The notes beneath the pieces were generated by a model. That model did not search any database. It had not been told where the DNA came from and worked only from the letters and a program-made list of their open reading frames with translations. Source: an uncultured Bacteroidales bacterium (GTDB lineage: Bacteria; Bacteroidota; Bacteroidia; Bacteroidales; F082). Taken from it: a DNA stretch of 18,689 nucleotides. This document shows, piece after piece, positions 1 to 5,722 of this stretch. The DNA lies in contig CALBNV010000070.1 in assembly GCA_937896895.1 (NCBI GenBank), positions 1-18,689 of the forward strand, given 5' to 3'. Made by a program: the position numbers and the translations under genes. Every line of letters starts with the position of its first letter. The stretch's first letter is position 1.

Positions 1-89
1 GATTCGTATGGAGTCGAACCCAAGAAATTCTGGTTGGTATTCTTCACATCAGATGATGAAGAGACAACTCTCCAATAAACATCGGCACC
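1..89. repeat. Direct repeat copy A (shared C-terminal module)
   Basis: Positions 1-89 match 1378-1466 with a single difference, at position 56 (A here, T in the other copy). Similarity fades after about position 110 and probably continues past the left edge. The repeat encodes the same protein segment (GSTPYES, NTNQNFLG, GADVYWRVVSS) in two adjacent genes on the minus strand. Confidence 0.93.
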
Positions 90-1133
90 AAGAGGTTTTG
101 ATGTAATATACCAACGGATGACAGAGTGTTCCAAAGCATCATTCTCGTTATTTGTAGTAATACCTATTGACTCTCCACGATTTGTGTTCCGTTCACTGAT
201 ATTATAGTCTGTTTCTTTATAATACGAATTGGTCTTTTGTGGACTATTATGTGTTTCTCCTGTAAGTTCATCATACTTTTGTTGAGCTTTATCCTCAAAC
301 ACAAATGTATTTTTATCGCCATATGGTTTAAGTATGATATCTTTATATTCATAGCCACCAGGCTCAATTATCATAATATTGGTGGCATCTTCTGGTAAAG
401 TTTCAAAAAATAAAGAGTATTCTGATACACCCTTATATATTGTCTTGTAATTTGCCATTGGTGAGGCCGCAACAGGAATGTTTGATGAGTTTATCAAGCG
501 ATATTCGATATGAGTTGACACATCCATAATATATGTATCACTTGATATAGCAATTTGCTGTGCTGATTTTATTGTGACAATTTTTATTGTAACTTTTGTA
601 TATGATTCTCGATTCTCAATCTTTGTGATAAATGTGAGGTTATCTTTATTGTCTCCATTATCATATGTTGAAAACTCTTGTGTGTTACCAAAAAGTTCGT
701 TAGCCAAAGATTCCGATGTTTCAACCAATTCTCTTAACGAAGATAATTTAGAGTATTTTCTGGATGTGCGCCATACTTTTGATGTTCTTATATCCAATAA
801 GCGTGCCACGATATAATACTCGTCACCAAATTTTGTAATATCGGCTACGCACACATTGCTGGCACCGAATTTTTTACCCAAATCGTACAATTTTGCATCG
901 TCAATCTCATAATTACCACGTTCCTGAGAAACCTGCTCCATAAATTCGGCGGTTCGCTCAACGGCAATGTAATCGTCAGCTCGTGTTATTGCTGACACCA
1001 GCTCACTACCTAATATCCTTTTGGTTTCTGAAGAAATCCCGTCGCTTGATGTGACATATACTGCTACACTCTTCTGACTATAAGCCAAAGATGACAACAA
1101 CAAACCGATTATAAGGGTTATAGTTTTTTTCAT
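1..1133 (-). CDS. Secreted CsgG/LpoB-like protein with PEGA-like C-terminal module (partial, C-terminus cut by window edge)
   Basis: Reading is open from the ATG at 1133 to the left edge: 377 codons, no stop in view. The start is supported by a type I signal peptide (MKKTITLIIGLLLSSLAYSQ, cleavage likely after residue 19) and by the 69-bp gap to the upstream gene. Residues about 22-150 read like the N-terminal fold of CsgG/LpoB/TolB-type periplasmic proteins common in Bacteroidota (SVAVYVTSSDG, ITRADDYIAVERTAEF, LGKKFGASNVCVADI). Residues about 160-270 form a beta-rich middle region, then an N/T/E-rich linker (about 285-335). From about residue 338 (RWYITSKPLGADVYW) a PEGA-like module begins, nearly identical to that of the upstream neighbour. 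Probably last or near-last in a three-gene minus-strand operon and located in the periplasm or outer membrane. Exact role unknown; I infer an envelope assembly or sensing function from family resemblance only. Confidence 0.82.
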   Translation of the reverse strand, partial: MKKTITLIIGLLLSSLAYSQKSVAVYVTSSDGISSETKRILGSELVSAITRADDYIAVERTAEFMEQVSQERGNYEIDDAKLYDLGKKFGASNVCVADITKFGDEYYIVARLLDIRTSKVWRTSRKYSKLSSLRELVETSESLANELFGNTQEFSTYDNGDNKDNLTFITKIENRESYTKVTIKIVTIKSAQQIAISSDTYIMDVSTHIEYRLINSSNIPVAASPMANYKTIYKGVSEYSLFFETLPEDATNIMIIEPGGYEYKDIILKPYGDKNTFVFEDKAQQKYDELTGETHNSPQKTNSYYKETDYNISERNTNRGESIGITTNNENDALEHSVIRWYITSKPLGADVYWRVVSSSSDVKNTNQNFLGSTPYE

Positions 1134-1150
1134 ATTTTTAGTTTTATAGG

Positions 1151-1182
1151 AGAGGGTATGTCTTTGTTTTGACACACCCTCT
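1151..1182 (-). other. Intergenic hairpin between two operon genes
   Basis: Positions 1151-1162 pair with 1171-1182 (12 bp, 8-nt loop 1163-1170). Read as minus-strand RNA all 12 positions pair, one as G-U. As plus-strand RNA that position is an A-C mismatch, so the minus transcript is the likely functional one. No U-run follows on the minus strand, so it is not a typical intrinsic terminator. It ends 17 nt before the ATG at 1133, so it may affect mRNA stability, processing or translation of the downstream gene. Confidence 0.6.
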
Positions 1183-1202
1183 TGTTTTGATTAAAAAAGA
1201 GT

Positions 1203-2168
1203 TTATTCGTCCTCTTTGACCAAATTGAATTTTGTAGAAATCTCCTTCTGGTCTATTACCTGCTCAACGTTGAAACGTTTTTTCTGTGTCACATAGCCGT
1301 CTTTCTCGATCGAAACCTCAATCTGAACATTACCGGCATTGTTCATCTTCAAACCTTTGATATCCAAAGTTTCTGTCGATTCGTATGGAGTCGAACCCAA
1401 GAAATTCTGGTTGGTATTCTTCACATCAGATGTTGAAGAGACAACTCTCCAATAAACATCGGCACCTTGTGGTTTTGATGTGATATACCATCTGATAACA
1501 CTTTTTTCAAGGGCTGTTGTACCATCACCTGTCACCTTTTTGTCAGGATTGCTGCCGTGAAGGAAGTATGCTATTCTATCCCAGTCGATGTCTTCCAATG
1601 CTTTGACGTAAGCAGTGTTAATTGCAACTGATGCAAGACTCCAGTCTGTGCTGCTGCCAGATTTGTTTGCCCTACCAGAAATTGGCACATTAGGATAAAC
1701 CAGTTTTCTGTTGTGGTCGTAAACCTCAACATTCATTTTCACCATGCCCGACCAACCTAATCCAGACAAATAACTGACATTGAATTCAGTGATTGTCACC
1801 TGCATCATATAGTCGGTAGAAACATTGGCATCAAGTTTGAAGCCCATGGTTCTCATGTATTGTCTCATACTTTCGCTGACGAAAGAATTAACATCTGGTT
1901 CAACATTTAAATTAGGTTTTGACGTTGTACTTGCATCATATTTCTTGAGAATATTCTCTGTTGCACGCTCATCGTTAACACTGATGCGCACACCATAATC
2001 CAAATCCAAAAATACGTTACTTGGAGCATCTTTAATGAGAGCAAGATTAACCACTTTCGGCTTTGGCGGCTCAGGAGTATATGTTGTAGTTGTTGTTTGT
2101 TGTGTTGGCAAACAAGATTGCATTAATAAAGCAATCAATAAAAACATTAAAAATCCAAACTTATTCAT
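1203..2168 (-). CDS. YajG-like outer-membrane lipoprotein with PEGA-like C-terminal module
   Basis: 321 residues. The N-terminus is a lipoprotein signal peptide with lipobox LMQSC, lipidated Cys19, followed by a Thr/Pro-rich tether (residues 21-38, run of five Thr). The central part (about 40-200) resembles YajG-type lipoproteins: a FVSESMRQYMRTMGFKLD segment, then a beta segment ending with YLSGLGWSGMVKMNVEVYD and a NRKLVYPNVPISGRA stretch. Residues 226-321 are a PEGA-like beta module starting RWYITSKPQGADVYW, found again in the next gene downstream. It starts 22 bp after the preceding lipoprotein gene and probably sits in one operon with it. No catalytic motif is visible. Likely a structural or assembly factor at the outer membrane; the specific function is not recognisable. 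Confidence 0.85.
   Translation of the reverse strand: MNKFGFLMFLLIALLMQSCLPTQQTTTTTYTPEPPKPKVVNLALIKDAPSNVFLDLDYGVRISVNDERATENILKKYDASTTSKPNLNVEPDVNSFVSESMRQYMRTMGFKLDANVSTDYMMQVTITEFNVSYLSGLGWSGMVKMNVEVYDHNRKLVYPNVPISGRANKSGSSTDWSLASVAINTAYVKALEDIDWDRIAYFLHGSNPDKKVTGDGTTALEKSVIRWYITSKPQGADVYWRVVSSTSDVKNTNQNFLGSTPYESTETLDIKGLKMNNAGNVQIEVSIEKDGYVTQKKRFNVEQVIDQKEISTKFNLVKEDE
1378..1466. repeat. Direct repeat copy B (shared C-terminal module)
   Basis: Second copy of the 89-bp direct repeat, offset 1377 bp from copy A at 1-89, with one mismatch (T at 1433). It lies inside the lipoprotein gene and encodes the start of its PEGA-like module. Confidence 0.93.
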
Positions 2169-2190
2169 AATTATTCAAACAATAATAAAA

Positions 2191-2760
2191 CTATTTAGTA
2201 TTAATCTTTATCAATTTTGCCGAAATTGTAGCAGTATAAATTATTTTTCTTCCTTCCTGGCCAAGTTTTACAGTAACAATTGGTTCAATAACAGCATCTG
2301 CACCCTGATCTTGCACAGCATTGATCAAACGATATGTTGCCAAACCAGCAGCAAGACTATATGCTTCATATTCAAAATCAGAAAAATCATTAGTTAAAGT
2401 ACCATATTTAATAATACCAGTATGAGAATCTAATTTATATGATACATCGTCACCAACAGCTATCGCTTTATACTTAAGTAAAAACTCTCCATTCACTTCA
2501 CCTATACCATAGCCATCGTCTTTACCAAATTTATTTACATATTCTTCATAAAATACAGATGCCTCTGCAGTTTCAGTATTGATAATTTTGTAATTATCTC
2601 TTGACAATTTCAAATCATCAATATAATGAATTTTTGAAATGCTACTAAAAGCTCTTGGAACTACTTTACTAGCAGTTGGTTGCATCGTAATACATGAACT
2701 CATAAAAATGACAACAGATAATGTCAATGTTACACTTAAAATCTTAGTTAATTTTTTCAT
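2191..2760 (-). CDS. Small putative lipoprotein of unknown function
   Basis: 189 residues. Signal peptide with lipobox FMSSC, lipidated Cys23. The mature part is mixed alpha/beta with no motif I can place. The C-terminal third (AYSLAAGLATYRLINAVQD, then QGADAVIEPIVTVKLGQ) resembles small Bacteroidota lipoproteins in which a helix precedes a phrase of the type GADAVIEP followed by beta strands; no reliable family name can be given from sequence alone. It is the first gene of the leftward set, with 22 bp to the next gene. Upstream lie a 22-bp dyad (2790-2811) and a structured element, which suggests regulated expression. Codon choice is A/T-ending and unlike yebC, gcvT or pnp. Confidence 0.8.
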   Translation of the reverse strand: MKKLTKILSVTLTLSVVIFMSSCITMQPTASKVVPRAFSSISKIHYIDDLKLSRDNYKIINTETAEASVFYEEYVNKFGKDDGYGIGEVNGEFLLKYKAIAVGDDVSYKLDSHTGIIKYGTLTNDFSDFEYEAYSLAAGLATYRLINAVQDQGADAVIEPIVTVKLGQEGRKIIYTATISAKLIKINTK

Positions 2761-2789
2761 CTTTAAATTTTACGTCCACTCCTATTTGG

Positions 2790-2811
2790 ACAATAGTTAA
2801 TTAATTATTGT
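2790..2811. promoter_or_regulatory. 22-bp near-perfect dyad upstream of lipoprotein operon
   Basis: Ten of eleven base pairs are symmetric around TTAA|TTAA (centre between 2800 and 2801), with outer arms ACAATA and TATTGT. The only mismatch is G2796/T2805. It lies 30-51 bp upstream of the lipoprotein ATG at 2760. The symmetry and A/T-rich core fit an operator for a dimeric repressor. No U-run follows, so a terminator is less likely. Confidence 0.45.
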
Positions 2812-2812
2812 T

Positions 2813-2863
2813 AAGGAGCACCGAAAGAAATGTCGCACACAAAAAAAGCGTGGTGCTCTTTCG
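2813..2863. promoter_or_regulatory. Mutually exclusive alternative stems
   Basis: GAGCACC (2816-2822) pairs with GGTGCTC (2852-2858). The overlapping CGAAAGA (2822-2828) pairs with TCTTTCG (2857-2863). The two helices share bases and cannot both form fully. Between them lies the A-run 2841-2847 (U-run in the minus transcript), which also takes part in the long rod structure at 2844-2851/3011-3018. A set of competing helices around a U-run is what an attenuator or switch looks like, but function is inference. Confidence 0.4.
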
Positions 2864-3101
2864 CTTCATCTGATTATTCGAGGTCTGGACTACCTATTCT
2901 ACCAAATTTACGAGTAAAGCCCACGCAGAATGCGTGAGCGTCAAAAACTTTACTCTTGGTAGAATTTTATGAAAGTGTCCAGCTTCCGAATAATCAAGAT
3001 TTAGCTTCTAACGCTTTTCCCAATATGTATCTTTAAAGTGTGCGCAAACAAGTTGCGTTTTATATCATAGGCAAATATTTTTGTTACTATTCCGTGAATT
3101 A
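2841..3101 (-). ncRNA. Long rod-like structured RNA; 6S / Bacteroidales-1-type candidate or operon leader
   Basis: Nested complementary segments run inward: 2844-2851/3011-3018, 2871-2880/2987-2996 (10 bp), 2885-2890/2977-2982, 2896-2905/2956-2965 (10 bp), 2912-2919/2948-2955, and an apical 2920-2927/2931-2938. A further outer pair is 2834-2840/3038-3044. Several positions that mismatch on the plus strand become G-U pairs on the minus strand (2840-2843/3019-3022, 2870/2997, 2921/2937), favouring minus-strand RNA. A good promoter at 3108-3139 fires leftward (start near 3101). A U7 run at 2847-2841 follows a short GAAGCG/CGCTTT hairpin and could end it. The gap 2852-2868/2998-3010 would be a large internal bubble, as in 6S RNA. 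The Bacteroidales-1 motif has been proposed as the 6S RNA of this order; I cannot confirm a match by eye. The alternative is a roughly 340-nt leader of the lipoprotein operon. Confidence 0.55.
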
Positions 3102-3107
3102 GTTCTG

Positions 3108-3139
3108 CAAAATTACATAAATTTTAATACAAAAGCAAA
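3108..3139 (-). promoter_or_regulatory. Bacteroidota promoter (TTTG-N20-TAATTTTG)
   Basis: On the minus strand TTTG (3139-3136) is followed after 20 bp by TAATTTTG (3115-3108), a full match to the Bacteroidota -33/-7 consensus. Transcription would start near 3101, run through the structured element and, if not terminated, into the lipoprotein gene at 2760. Confidence 0.6.
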
Positions 3140-3158
3140 TCATCTTAAAAAGTTTTTG

Positions 3159-3166
3159 TATTTTTG
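3159..3166 (+). promoter_or_regulatory. -7 box for the ureohydrolase gene
   Basis: TATTTTTG matches TAnnTTTG and lies 16 bp before the ATG at 3183, giving a very short 5' leader. No clear -33 TTTG is seen. It argues against any start codon upstream of 3183. Confidence 0.55.
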
Positions 3167-3182
3167 TAAAATTTTCAACATT

Positions 3183-4208
3183 ATGGCTGATAAATCTTTT
3201 GATCCCAATGCAGCGGCGGCCTTAGGTTCAGGAATCTACGGACTGCCATGCACGGCTGAGGAAGCCGAAATCATCATAATCCCTGTGGAATGGGAATTGA
3301 CGACGAGTTATAATCGCGGCACTGTCGACGGACCAAGTGCAGTGTTCGACGGCTCGATGCAAGTCGATCTTTGCCATCACGACTACCCGGACCTATGGCG
3401 GCGCGGCATTTGGATGGATGAATTTCCGCAGGAATTGAGGAAACTTCACGACAAGCTGGCACCCGTCAGCGAGGAGATTATCGAAGGTATCGAAAGCGGT
3501 GATGTTGACGAGTTTCCGTGGAAATATGAAGGCAAATATAAAGCCATCGAAGACGGTTTCGAGACAATGTTCCATTGGCTGCGCGAGCGCATCGCATATT
3601 GGAAGAAACAAGGAAAGAAAGTGGGACTGCTTGGCGGCGACCACAGCACTCCCCTGCCCTATCATCAATACCTTAATAATATAGGCGTAAATTACGGCGT
3701 TCTGCACATCGACGCCCACAGCGACCTGAGGGAGCAGTTCGAGGGTTTCAGATATTCACACGCTTCGATATTCTATAATGTTTTGAAAATAAAGAATGTC
3801 GAGAAGCTCGTACAGGTCGCCATCCGCGACTACTGCCATCAGGAGAAGCAATTAATAAAGGAGTCGAACGGAAGAGTCGTCGCCTTTTACGACCGCGACA
3901 ACCGCCGGCGCATGTACGAAGGTGCCAACTGGAGTCAGATTTGCGCGGAAATCATCGGCTGTCTTCCCGAGAAGGTTTACATCTCCGTTGACATCGACGG
4001 CCTCGACCCGAAGCTCTGCCCCAACACCGGCACGCCGGTCCCGGGCGGCATGGAATACGAGGAGCTGATGTATCTGCTGAACAGAATCAAGGAGTCGGGA
4101 AAAGAGATTCTCGGCTTCGACCTCTGCGAGGTGTCGCCGGGCGAAGGCACCGAATGGGACGGCAACGTCGGGGCGAGGGTGCTTTATCACCTTTGCGGGA
4201 TAATATAA
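3183..4208 (+). CDS. Agmatinase-family ureohydrolase (arginase/agmatinase/formimidoylglutamase superfamily)
   Basis: 341 residues from the ATG at 3183 (MADKSFDPNAAAA). A longer upstream reading from 3081 covers the promoter and was not used. The dinuclear Mn centre is complete: GGDHS with His154, DAHSD with Asp177, His179 and Asp181, and SVDIDGLDP with Asp270 and Asp272. The ECxxxxP-like region near the end reads CEVSPGEG. Such enzymes hydrolyse a guanidino or formimino group to release urea or formamide; which substrate (agmatine, arginine, formimidoylglutamate or another guanidino compound) cannot be told from these motifs. There is an insertion rich in acidic and aromatic residues (about 95-125) between the N-terminal strand region and GGDHS. 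No polyamine or his operon genes are adjacent. It converges on yebC across a shared terminator. Confidence 0.92.
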   Translation: MADKSFDPNAAAALGSGIYGLPCTAEEAEIIIIPVEWELTTSYNRGTVDGPSAVFDGSMQVDLCHHDYPDLWRRGIWMDEFPQELRKLHDKLAPVSEEIIEGIESGDVDEFPWKYEGKYKAIEDGFETMFHWLRERIAYWKKQGKKVGLLGGDHSTPLPYHQYLNNIGVNYGVLHIDAHSDLREQFEGFRYSHASIFYNVLKIKNVEKLVQVAIRDYCHQEKQLIKESNGRVVAFYDRDNRRRMYEGANWSQICAEIIGCLPEKVYISVDIDGLDPKLCPNTGTPVPGGMEYEELMYLLNRIKESGKEILGFDLCEVSPGEGTEWDGNVGARVLYHLCGII

Positions 4209-4245
4209 CATCGCGCAGATTTTCCGCAGGAAACCACAAACAAAA

Positions 4246-4281
4246 ACAGCCGGGAGAAAATCTCTTCCGACTGTTTTTTTT
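4246..4281. terminator. Bidirectional intrinsic terminator between convergent genes
   Basis: ACAGCCGGGAGA (4246-4257) pairs with TCTCTTCCGACTGT (4261-4274) with one C-A mismatch and a G-T pair, followed by T8 (4274-4281). An A-rich run before the stem gives a weaker U-run on the other strand. It serves the ureohydrolase gene and probably yebC as well. Confidence 0.85.
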
Positions 4282-4312
4282 AGTAATCCGGGGTCATCTG
4301 CGGGACAAGACC

Positions 4313-5023
4313 TTACTCCATGTTGGTGTAAACTGCCTGCACGTCTTCGTCGTCTTCAACTTTTTCGATGAAGTTCATGATGCTTTCCGCTGCTTCATCG
4401 TCGAAAGCGACAGGTGTATTGGCAAAACGCTGGAGGTTGGCCTTGATGATATTGACCTTGTTGGCTTCGAGGGCTTTCTGCATCGTGCCGTAGGCTGTCC
4501 AGTCGGCGTAGGCGAAGATGCCGTCTTCGGTCTCTTCGATTTCTTCGAGGCCTGCGTCGATGAGTTCGAGTTCGAGGTCATCCTTGCTCATTCCGGCCGG
4601 GAACTCAATCTGGAACACGGCTTTGCGTGAGAACATGAATTCGAGTTGTCCTGTCTTGAGGAGTTCGCCGCCGTTTTTGTTGAAATATGAACGCACGTTG
4701 GCGACGGTACGTGTTGTGTTGTCGGTTGCGCATTCCACGACGCAGAGGACGCCGTGAGGGCCTTTGCCTTCATAGACGATCTCGACCATGTCGGCTGTGT
4801 TCTTATCCGTCGCGCGTTTGATGGCGGCGTCGATGTTGTCCTTCGGCATGTTTTCAGCCTTGGCGTTGAGGATGGCCTGACGGAGTTTCGGGTTCATGTC
4901 CGGGTCCGGGCCGCCTTCTTTCGCTGCCATTGTGATAATCTTTCCGAGTTTCGGGAACACCTTCGACATGTGCCCCCATCTTTTCAATTTAGCCGCCTTG
5001 CGGTATTCAAAAGCTCTACCCAT
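4313..5023 (-). CDS. yebC: YebC/TACO1-family translation or regulatory factor
   Basis: 236 residues, normal length for the family. The hallmark N-terminus is present: a MGRAFEYRKAAKLKRWG start (typical YebC begins with a G-R/H-S/A-x-W-like motif), KLGKIITMAAKEGGPDPDMNP, and AENMPKDNIDAAIKRA. The middle holds VYEGKGPHGV and the ATDNTTRTVANVRSYFNKNGG core, and the C-terminus an acidic tail (VEDDEDVQAVYTN). The family was long annotated as a DNA-binding transcriptional regulator; mitochondrial TACO1 and recent bacterial work point instead to a ribosome-associated role at difficult (for example proline-rich) codon stretches. It is monocistronic, with its own -7 box at 5064-5071 and the convergent terminator downstream. 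Confidence 0.96.
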   Translation of the reverse strand: MGRAFEYRKAAKLKRWGHMSKVFPKLGKIITMAAKEGGPDPDMNPKLRQAILNAKAENMPKDNIDAAIKRATDKNTADMVEIVYEGKGPHGVLCVVECATDNTTRTVANVRSYFNKNGGELLKTGQLEFMFSRKAVFQIEFPAGMSKDDLELELIDAGLEEIEETEDGIFAYADWTAYGTMQKALEANKVNIIKANLQRFANTPVAFDDEAAESIMNFIEKVEDDEDVQAVYTNME

Positions 5024-5063
5024 AGTATTACATTTATGATTTTAATCAAACAAATTTAGCGTG

Positions 5064-5071
5064 CAAAAATA
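5064..5071 (-). promoter_or_regulatory. -7 box for yebC
   Basis: On the minus strand TATTTTTG, 40 bp upstream of the yebC ATG at 5023. No clear TTTG at -33. Confidence 0.5.
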
Positions 5072-5104
5072 GTAAAAAAATCCACACAGCAGAAAAAAAA
5101 ATTG

Positions 5105-5112
5105 TACTTTTG
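5105..5112 (+). promoter_or_regulatory. -7 box for the small gene at 5138
   Basis: TACTTTTG followed by CAG, 25 bp before the ATG at 5138. It diverges from the yebC promoter 33 bp away. Confidence 0.5.
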
Positions 5113-5137
5113 CAGCCGCATATAAAATCATAGGCAA

Positions 5138-5722
5138 ATGACCATTTCAGAAGAAGAATTACAGCGCATTGTGGCGGCGGCAGTCAAAGTGGCTTTGAAT
5201 GAAATCAAGGGGCAGGAGCAATCTGTCGAAACGACTGGCAAAGAAAAAGTTGAGGTGAAACAATTCTCCGACGAGGAATTGTATGATGCTATGCGTTTGA
5301 TGGAGTCGAATCGAGGCAAAGACGACGAACCGAAGGTGGGGATTTTTTGGTACGACCCTCGTCATAACGACCTGTTCGGAGTGCGCTCACACAGAGTTTC
5401 AGATTACCTGAAGCCCAATGCACGTTCCGAATATGGCAGTGTGTCGTGTTCTGAAATGCATGAAGACGTATGGAAAAAAGAATATCACCGTCAGAAATAC
5501 AAAAACAATGGCTTGGGGCCATACGTTGGAGCATACGAGATGACACCACGCGGGCGAATATTCTACAATCCTGATACCGAAGAGTTTACCATCGCAGTAG
5601 GCTCATGGATCGAGCAGTATCCGCAAGCCGTTGTTCTTATCGAGGAAGAGTTTAATCTAAAAAACACCAAGCATTCTGTAAAGACGGCCCATCACTGGGA
5701 TATCGGGCAGCGGTGGAACTAA
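5138..5722 (+). CDS. Conserved hypothetical protein, unknown function
   Basis: 194 residues, no signal peptide, so cytoplasmic. Residues 1-60 are charged and helical (MTISEEELQRIVAAAVKVAL, then a linker and a second helix DEELYDAMRLMES). Residues about 65-194 form a compact domain with PKVGIFWYDPRHNDLFGV, EDVWKKEYHRQ, TPRGRIFYNPDTEEFTIAVG and a C-terminal TAHHWDIGQRW. I have the impression of similar uncharacterised proteins with the phrases RGRxFYNP, VGxWIxxYP and HWDIG in many bacteria, often as orphan genes. I cannot assign a function or say whether it is part of a toxin/antitoxin pair. Its stop codon overlaps the end of the convergent gene by 4 bp, leaving no room for a terminator. Confidence 0.85.
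   Translation: MTISEEELQRIVAAAVKVALNEIKGQEQSVETTGKEKVEVKQFSDEELYDAMRLMESNRGKDDEPKVGIFWYDPRHNDLFGVRSHRVSDYLKPNARSEYGSVSCSEMHEDVWKKEYHRQKYKNNGLGPYVGAYEMTPRGRIFYNPDTEEFTIAVGSWIEQYPQAVVLIEEEFNLKNTKHSVKTAHHWDIGQRWN

Noticed and set aside
1..30. GGTTCGACTCC on the minus strand, a perfect tRNA T-arm consensus, present also near 1390
   Set aside because: There is no acceptor stem, anticodon arm or CCA end nearby, and the sequence is coding (LGSTPYES) in both copies of the repeat.
1..1466. Insertion sequence ends as explanation of the direct repeat
   Set aside because: The repeat is in frame within coding sequence in both copies, encodes the same protein module, and no transposase lies between.
2035..2397. 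120-codon plus-strand frame across two lipoprotein genes
   Set aside because: It spans the junction of two genes on the other strand, has no promoter and has an Asn/Ile/Cys-rich sequence without motifs.
2834..3044. Retron msr-msd or MITE as explanation of the palindromic gap
   Set aside because: There is no reverse transcriptase nearby, no terminal target-site duplication and no perfect terminal inverted repeats; pairing is nested along the whole length as in a folded RNA.
3081..3182. N-terminal extension of the ureohydrolase
   Set aside because: The extension contains the -7 box 3159-3166, and family proteins begin near the chosen Met.
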